Source of the DNA: Halosimplex salinum
Lineage (GTDB): Archaea > Halobacteriota > Halobacteria > Halobacteriales > Haloarculaceae
Direction of reading: 5' to 3'
Length of the DNA: 64,000 nucleotides
Assembly (NCBI RefSeq): GCF_003730195.1
Contig: NZ_QWGG01000001.1
Location: forward strand, 744,001-808,000
Below the pieces are notes generated by a model. It saw only the letters and a program-made list of their open reading frames with translations, ran no database searches and had not been told where the DNA came from. A program made the position numbers and the translations under genes. Positions within the stretch are counted from its first letter, which is position 1. Each line of letters begins with the position of its first letter. Positions 59,425 through 64,000 of this stretch are shown here, piece after piece.

Positions 59425-60207
59425 ATGAGACGCGTCCGCTTTCGCGATTCCGCCGGCAACGTCCGGGGCGGCCGGTGGACGACTCGAGACGGGGAGGAGG
59501 TGGTCACCGCCGCCGCGGGGCCGTACGGGCGCATCGCCTTCGGCGACGAGACGTTCGACCCGGACGAGGTCGACATTCTCGCACCCTGCGAGCCGACCAA
59601 GATCGTCTGCGTCGGCCGTAACTACGCCGACCACGCCGACGAGCGCGGCGAGGAGGTCCCCGACCGCCCGCTCCTGTTCATCAAGACGCCGAACACCGTC
59701 GCCACCCACGGGAGCACGGTCACGCTCCCCGCCGGCAAGGAGCGCGTCGAGTACGAGGCGGAGCTCGGCGTCGTCATCGGCGAGCAGTGTCGCAACGTCG
59801 ACGCCGTCAACGCCGACGACGTGATCGCCGGCTACACCTGTTTCAACGACCTCTCGAACCGCGACGACCAGGACCGCGAACAGAACTGGGTCCGCGGCAA
59901 GGCCTTCGACGGCGCCGCGCCCATCGGCCCGGTCATCGCCACGCCCGAACACCTCGCCGACGACGCCACCATCGAAGCGCGCGTCAACGGCGAGACCAGG
60001 CAGTCCTCGACAATCGACAGGATGATCTTCTCGATCCCGGAACTGATCGAGGAGATCACGGAGTACATGACGCTCGAACCGGGCGACGTGATCGCCACCG
60101 GAACCCCCGAGGGCGTCGGCCCGCTCTCCGACGGCGACGAAGTAGAGATAGAAGTCGACGACGTGGGCACCTTGCGCCACACCGTCCGGTTCCCGGACGC
60201 CAACTGA
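59425..60207 (+). CDS. Fumarylacetoacetate hydrolase family protein
   Basis: A 260-residue FAH-fold enzyme from the ATG at 59425. Motifs are KIVCVGRNYADHADE, PLLFIKTPNTV, the metal-binding VEYEAELGVVIGEQCRN, NDLSNRDDQ, KAFDGAAPIGPVIAT and DVIATGTPEGVGPLSDGD. Members cleave or decarboxylate beta-diketo and oxalocrotonate-type acids. An AACGCTTATGG sequence about 35 bases upstream is a promoter candidate. It is divergent from the TyrA-like gene. Confidence 0.93.
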   Translation: MRRVRFRDSAGNVRGGRWTTRDGEEVVTAAAGPYGRIAFGDETFDPDEVDILAPCEPTKIVCVGRNYADHADERGEEVPDRPLLFIKTPNTVATHGSTVTLPAGKERVEYEAELGVVIGEQCRNVDAVNADDVIAGYTCFNDLSNRDDQDREQNWVRGKAFDGAAPIGPVIATPEHLADDATIEARVNGETRQSSTIDRMIFSIPELIEEITEYMTLEPGDVIATGTPEGVGPLSDGDEVEIEVDDVGTLRHTVRFPDAN

Positions 60208-60234
60208 CGCGAAACGAGCGGGTGCGGTCGCTTC

Positions 60235-61596
60235 TCAGATCGAGTACTCGTCCTGCCTGATCTGCACGTACGCGCCGTCGCGGTAGCCGCGTTTCGTCCA
60301 CTTGTAGTCGGCGACGATCCGGAGCGCCGTCGCCCCGGAACGCAGGGCGCCGACCCAGTCGTAGCCGCCCTTGCGCTGCATCTGCCGGGTCGCGGCGAAC
60401 ACCTCGTCCCAGTCGTCCGGTTCCCACCCGCGGACGACGTCGGCGAAGGTGACGTTGCGGAGCACTTCCTCGCCGATGGCGCTCTTCCAGCGGCCGTTGT
60501 ATCGACCTAACTGGTCGTTGGCGGCGAGTTCGCCGGCGATCTTGCCGGTGCGGACCGCCACGTGGTCGCCGCCCTCGTGGAACGCCGAGGTGGCCCCCAT
60601 CGCCCCGCCGACGACGGCGATGCCGGCGTTCACCGGCGAGTCGATCGGTCGCGTCGAGGAGATGGGGTAGGCCTCCGTCCCGGCCGATTTCCCGCGGTCC
60701 TCGACCAGCGGGAAGTCGTCCAGGTCGTAGCCGGGGTACTCCCGTTCGAGCAGGCGGCGCAGGTAGACGGCGCCGGCCGGGATGCGCTCGTCGTCGGCGT
60801 CGAGGAGCGCGTAGTCTTCGGGGTTCTCCACGTCGGCCAGATCCATCCCCATGGGCATGGTCAGGCCGACGCGCGCGACGTTGTCGTCGTTCGGGAAGAT
60901 CCACGGGTAGGCCGTGTGTCCGGGGATGACACCCCACCAGAACTTGATGTGGGCGGGGTCGAACAGCTCCTCGGGGATGCGGCGGTGCTCCTGGTAGGCG
61001 ATGTGGTTGGCCTGACTCGGCCCGAGGTAGTCCGAGACGCTCTGCCCGCCGGGCAGGAACTGGTCGAGCGCGTCGGTCGTGACCGTCCGCTGGGGGCCGT
61101 CGGCGAGGATCAGGTAGTCCGCACCGATCTCGTCGCCGTCTGCGAGGGTGAGCGTGTGGCGGGGGTCGCCCGACAGATCGGTCTCGACGCCGTTGACGCT
61201 GGTGCCGACGTGGTAGGTGCCGCCGGCTTCCTCCGCGCGGTCGCGAAGCCAGTCGTCGAACTTCGCGCGGTGGAAGGCGAAGCCGAAGTGGTCGTAGGAG
61301 GCGTCGATGCCGGTCTGCTCGAGCGTGACCGACTCGTTCGGGCCGATGAACTCGGCGCCGTCGAGGACGCTCAGGATGACGTCGTCGGGGATCTCCTCGG
61401 GCGACACGTCCATGATGTCGACCCAGTAGTCGAGCATCCCGGCGGCGTCCGTCGAGTCGGGGCCGATCCGGTCGCGGTCGGCGCGGGGGACGCCCTTCTC
61501 GACGACGAGGGCGTCGGCGCCCTCTCGGGCGGCCGCCCACGCCGCCGAGGTGCCCGCAGGGCCCCCGCCCACGATCGCTACGTCTACGCGGTCCAT
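60235..61596 (-). CDS. Geranylgeranyl-reductase-family FAD oxidoreductase
   Basis: A 453-residue flavoprotein from the ATG at 61596. The FAD motif DVAIVGGGPAGTSAAWAA is at the start, with FHRAKFDDWLRDRAEEAGG, ADYLILADGPQRTV, and a late GGAMGATSAFHEGGDHVAVRTGKIAGELAA. It is likely to saturate isoprenoid chains of lipids or quinone side chains. The TATA element (reverse strand of GAGTATAAATC) near 61618-61627 fits a leaderless start at 61596. Confidence 0.88.
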   Translation of the reverse strand: MDRVDVAIVGGGPAGTSAAWAAAREGADALVVEKGVPRADRDRIGPDSTDAAGMLDYWVDIMDVSPEEIPDDVILSVLDGAEFIGPNESVTLEQTGIDASYDHFGFAFHRAKFDDWLRDRAEEAGGTYHVGTSVNGVETDLSGDPRHTLTLADGDEIGADYLILADGPQRTVTTDALDQFLPGGQSVSDYLGPSQANHIAYQEHRRIPEELFDPAHIKFWWGVIPGHTAYPWIFPNDDNVARVGLTMPMGMDLADVENPEDYALLDADDERIPAGAVYLRRLLEREYPGYDLDDFPLVEDRGKSAGTEAYPISSTRPIDSPVNAGIAVVGGAMGATSAFHEGGDHVAVRTGKIAGELAANDQLGRYNGRWKSAIGEEVLRNVTFADVVRGWEPDDWDEVFAATRQMQRKGGYDWVGALRSGATALRIVADYKWTKRGYRDGAYVQIRQDEYSI

Positions 61597-61726
61597 ACCC
61601 CTACCCCTGCCTCGCCGGAGTATAAATCCCCCTCCATTCCGCCGAGCCAGTGGCCCAGAACGCTCGCCCGCACGGCCCGTTCGGTCAGACACAATAGCTA
61701 ACAGTGCGCTCGTCCAACCGTCGCCG

Positions 61727-62179
61727 ATGCCAGACCTGCAGGATACGTTTCTCGAGAACCGCTACATGGTCCAGCCGAACCACGCTAACTCGCTCGGGAC
61801 CACCCACGGCGGGAACGTGCTCAAGTGGATGGACGAGGTCGGCGCGATGTCCGCCATGCGCTTCGCCGGCCGCGACTGCGTCACCGCCCGCATGGACCAG
61901 GTCGACTTCAAGCAGCCCATCCCCGTCGGCGAGACCGCACTCGTCGAGGCCTACGTGTACGAGACCGGCCGCTCCAGCGTCCGCGTCCGCCTGCGGGTCT
62001 TCCGCGAGGACCCCCGCTCCGGCGAGCGCGAGCTCACCACGGAGTCCTACTCCGTCTACGTCGCCATCGACGACGACCGCGAGCCCGTCGCGGTCCCGGA
62101 GCTGACCGTCGAGACGGACGAGGGCGAACGGCTCCGCGCCGAGGCACTCGACGGCGACAACAAGGGGAACACCGCCTGA
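61727..62179 (+). CDS. Acyl-CoA thioesterase (hotdog fold)
   Basis: A 150-residue hotdog-fold enzyme. The pattern ANSLGTTHGGNVLKWMDEVGAMSAMRFAGRDCVTARMDQVDFKQPIPVGETALVEAYV is that of YciA/BFIT-like acyl-CoA hydrolases, with the catalytic Asn/Asp region in GNVLKWMDE. The ATG at 61727 starts MPDLQDTFLENRYMVQP. The acyl length preference is unknown. Confidence 0.92.
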   Translation: MPDLQDTFLENRYMVQPNHANSLGTTHGGNVLKWMDEVGAMSAMRFAGRDCVTARMDQVDFKQPIPVGETALVEAYVYETGRSSVRVRLRVFREDPRSGERELTTESYSVYVAIDDDREPVAVPELTVETDEGERLRAEALDGDNKGNTA

Positions 62180-62250
62180 CGGCGCCCGCCAGCGAAGACG
62201 CTCTCGCCCGTGTACGGGGACTTATCCGGTGACCCGCCGTACCCGGAGAC

Positions 62251-62712
62251 ATGACTCTGGACGTCGACCCGCCCACCCCGCCCGAACTGGAGACGATCGA
62301 CCCCAACGAGTACGACGACACGCAGGTCGTCGACGACACGGACTATCGTCGCGAGGAGATCGAATCGTATCTCCGAGACGGCGCGTGGGCCCAGGCCTTC
62401 GAGACGTGGGCCGCGAGCACGGCGATGGACCCCGAGGATTTCGAGATCGTCGTCGACCTCGACCTGATAGCGCGGTTCGACTTCTTCTGGGACTCCTACG
62501 CCGAGCGGGTGGGGTATCACGCGCCCGGGCTCCCGGAGGACTGGAAACAGCGGGACATTCACCCCGAACTCGACTCCTGGGGGACCGTCTCGGCGATCAA
62601 CGCGGGACTGACGGAACTGGGTCAGGAGGTTTGTGACGTGCTCAAAGACGAGTACATCGAGTGGGAGACCGAGTACGAAGCGCCCGACGACCTCCCCGAC
62701 TTCGACGAGTAG
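62251..62712 (+). CDS. Conserved haloarchaeal hypothetical protein
   Basis: A 153-residue acidic protein (MTLDVDPPTPPELETIDPNEYDD...). No domain is recognised. It reads as helical, with EEIESYLRDGAWAQAFETWAASTAMDPEDFEIVVDLDLIARFDFFWDSYAERVGY. It starts 71 bases after the thioesterase gene and may share its transcript. Confidence 0.75.
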   Translation: MTLDVDPPTPPELETIDPNEYDDTQVVDDTDYRREEIESYLRDGAWAQAFETWAASTAMDPEDFEIVVDLDLIARFDFFWDSYAERVGYHAPGLPEDWKQRDIHPELDSWGTVSAINAGLTELGQEVCDVLKDEYIEWETEYEAPDDLPDFDE

Positions 62713-62731
62713 CCGCCTCGGGAGCGACCGC

Positions 62732-62875
62732 TCACTCCCGCGGCACGGCCACGTTCTTCGTCCGACCGCCACACTCCGGGCAGGACCCGATCGTCCCGTC
62801 TGTCGTCGTTCTGTGCAGACAATCGACACACTCGTACCGGGACTTTTCCGGCGTATACGGATCTTCGCGGAGCAT
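62732..62875 (-). CDS. Rubrerythrin-like zinc-ribbon microprotein (47 aa)
   Basis: The minus strand from the ATG at 62875 encodes MLREDPYTPEKSRYECVDCL, then an Arg/Thr/Gly-rich bridge with SCPECGGR and a TKNVAVPRE ending. Two CxxC pairs make a rubredoxin/rubrerythrin-type zinc ribbon. Such tiny proteins are common in haloarchaea. Function unknown. It is convergent with the preceding hypothetical gene. Confidence 0.8.
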   Translation of the reverse strand: MLREDPYTPEKSRYECVDCLHRTTTDGTIGSCPECGGRTKNVAVPRE

Positions 62876-62965
62876 GTGATATAGATGGACACTCGTCTGC
62901 AAAAGCGTTCCTTCAAGGTTCTTCTAGGAGTATAATTCCAAAAAACGACTACAACCGTCCAACGG

Positions 62966-63565
62966 CTACCGCTCGAACCGGCCCGTGAACGCGTATCCGT
63001 TCAGTACGTGTCCGTCGAGCGCCGATTCGAGCGGGCCGCGACCGGCGCCTGCTTCGAGGTCGAGCGTCGTGTCGACCGCGTAGGCCGAGAACCGGTAGGT
63101 GTGAGGGCCGTCGTCGGTGGGCGGGAGCGGACCGCGATATCCGATCTCGCCGAAGTCGTTGGTCCCCTGACGCGCGCCGTCGAGCGAGTCGACGGACTCG
63201 GTCCGCGGAATCTCCTCCGGGATCTCCGTCGTCTCGGCCGGGACGTTCCAGATCAGCCAGTGCAGGTAGTCGTCCGCGTCCGGGTCGTCCATCACGAGGG
63301 CGTACGTCTCCGCCGCCGCCGGTGCCGACTCCACCGTCAGCGGCGGCGACACGTCCTCGCCGACGCCCGTGTGTCGCTCCGGGATCGTCTCCCCGTCGTC
63401 GAACGCGTCCGAGGACACGACGAGCGGGTCTGTCTGCGCCGGGACGTCGGTGCCGTCGTCGTCCGTGGGGTCGTCTCTCGTTATCGTCAGGCCGTCGGAG
63501 TCGGAGCCACAGCCGGCGAGGAGGGCGGCCCCGGTGGCGACCAGGAACTTTCGTCTCGATGTCAT
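62966..63565 (-). CDS. Secreted PEBP-family lipoprotein (YbhB/YbcL)
   Basis: A 199-residue protein. The N-terminus TSRRKFLVATGAALLAGCGS has a twin-arginine motif and lipobox, so it is Tat-exported and lipid-anchored. The PEBP domain has GEDVSPPLTVESAP, ALVMDDPDADDYLHWLIWNVPAETTEIPEEI, and FGEIGYRGPLPPTDDGPHTYRFSAYAVD. It is the exported counterpart of the cytosolic member at 25469. Confidence 0.92.
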   Translation of the reverse strand: MTSRRKFLVATGAALLAGCGSDSDGLTITRDDPTDDDGTDVPAQTDPLVVSSDAFDDGETIPERHTGVGEDVSPPLTVESAPAAAETYALVMDDPDADDYLHWLIWNVPAETTEIPEEIPRTESVDSLDGARQGTNDFGEIGYRGPLPPTDDGPHTYRFSAYAVDTTLDLEAGAGRGPLESALDGHVLNGYAFTGRFER

Positions 63566-63655
63566 ACTCGGCGCTACGACCGGTCGGCCTTTCAGCGTGG
63601 GGGGTCTCGCCCCGAGCCCACGAGATTAATTACCCCCCGTCACAGAGACTGGTGT

Positions 63656-63844
63656 ATGACAACCATCGTCCCCCCGAGAGAGCGAGAGTGTGAGCGCTGC
63701 GGCCGGTGCGACGTCTGGGACGACGACACCGGGACCTGGACCGTCGCGACCGACGAGGACGGCGACCGACTCGCCGGCGACCGCTTCTGCCTCCACGAGT
63801 GGGACATCAACGGCACGTACAACCCGCTCGAAGGGGGCGCCTGA
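63656..63844 (+). CDS. HEWD-type small zinc protein (62 aa)
   Basis: A 62-residue protein, MTTIVPPRERECERCGRCDVWDDDT...FCLHEWDINGTYNPLEGG. CxxCGxC-type cysteines and a late Cys-Leu-His make a zinc site; HEWDIN gives the family name. The ATTAATTACC sequence about 25-33 bases before the ATG is a TATA box. Function unknown. Confidence 0.82.
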   Translation: MTTIVPPRERECERCGRCDVWDDDTGTWTVATDEDGDRLAGDRFCLHEWDINGTYNPLEGGA

Positions 63845-64000
63845 ACCCCGGTTCAGGTCAGTCGCAAGCCGAAATACGATCGCTCTCCCGTCGATTCGCA
63901 AACGTTCGCAGGTACAGTGTAGAGCAGTCGCTCCGAGCAGACGCTCACGTCCGTTCACGGGTCACTCCGTTCCCCGTTCACACCGAGGCGCTCACTCCGT
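63845..64000. repeat. Hairpin-repeat DNA at window edge
   Basis: No gene is seen. The last 70 bases have several CTCCG/CACTCCGTTC words. The TCACGGGTCACTCCGTTC segment near 63955 matches 43627 in 15 or more of 18 positions, so this is another member of the same repeat family; it continues past the window. Confidence 0.55.

Overview
The window is about 67% GC by eye, its proteins are strongly acidic (Asp/Glu-rich) with frequent GTG starts, many genes have an AT-rich TATA box about 25-30 bases before the start codon (leaderless transcripts), and it encodes archaeal or haloarchaeal markers: transcription factor E, aTrm56, CdcH/VAT-type AAA ATPase, an archaeal GHMP shikimate kinase, Tat-dependent lipoproteins, PGF-CTERM tripartite tails, and HalOD1, HVO_1808 and UPF0058 families. 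It is chromosomal DNA of a halophilic archaeon (class Halobacteria); I cannot name the genus from sequence alone.

Layout. 1-2.8 kb: MFS transporter end, HD phosphohydrolase, peroxiredoxin, TatA, then tRNA-Arg(CCT). 2.9-6.4 kb: an array of repeats derived from the tRNA 3' end, followed by a less GC-rich accessory stretch (cupin, SnoaL-like protein, alpha/beta hydrolase, DUF998 membrane protein). 6.5-9.8 kb: a minus-strand run of enoyl-CoA hydratase, cytochrome P450 and an Acg-type nitroreductase. 10.8-21.2 kb: a nearly complete menaquinone cluster in the order menF, menD, menB, menA, menC, menE, with RidA, Nudix and a membrane J-domain protein interspersed. 21.3-36.8 kb: housekeeping and conserved haloarchaeal genes (NRDE protein, PGF-CTERM operon, epimerase, DsbA-like lipoprotein, Trm56, TFE-DUF2110-DUF5803, MoCF/CinA-like, NAD kinase, PhoU-type regulator, nitrilase-family amidase). 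37.1-41.0 kb: aldehyde dehydrogenase and CdcH. 41.3-42.8 kb: three small HTH/HalOD1 signalling genes. 43.8-45.0 kb: shikimate kinase and chorismate mutase.

45.0-48.0 kb is an islet (cupredoxin, cupin, HTH/zinc regulator) bounded by a duplicated 3' end of the chorismate mutase gene. 48.1-53.7 kb holds an Lrp regulator, dabB, dabA and a beta-carbonic anhydrase: a candidate archaeal dissolved-inorganic-carbon accumulation module with all four expected DabA zinc/active-site residues. 53.8-64.0 kb: AAC(3)-family acetyltransferase, HVO_1808-type surface protein, SurE, Rsm22-like methyltransferase overlapping a TyrA-type dehydrogenase, FAH-family hydrolase, geranylgeranyl-reductase-family flavoprotein, thioesterase, and several very small zinc-ribbon or HEWD proteins.

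Functional themes are respiratory quinone synthesis, aromatic amino acid synthesis (aroK, chorismate mutase, tyrA), inorganic carbon handling, and Tat/lipoprotein export. The two most interesting signals are the dab-carbonic anhydrase locus with a palindromic operator candidate, and the two accessory stretches that sit next to duplicated gene ends (tRNA-Arg and chorismate mutase) and both carry a related cupin.
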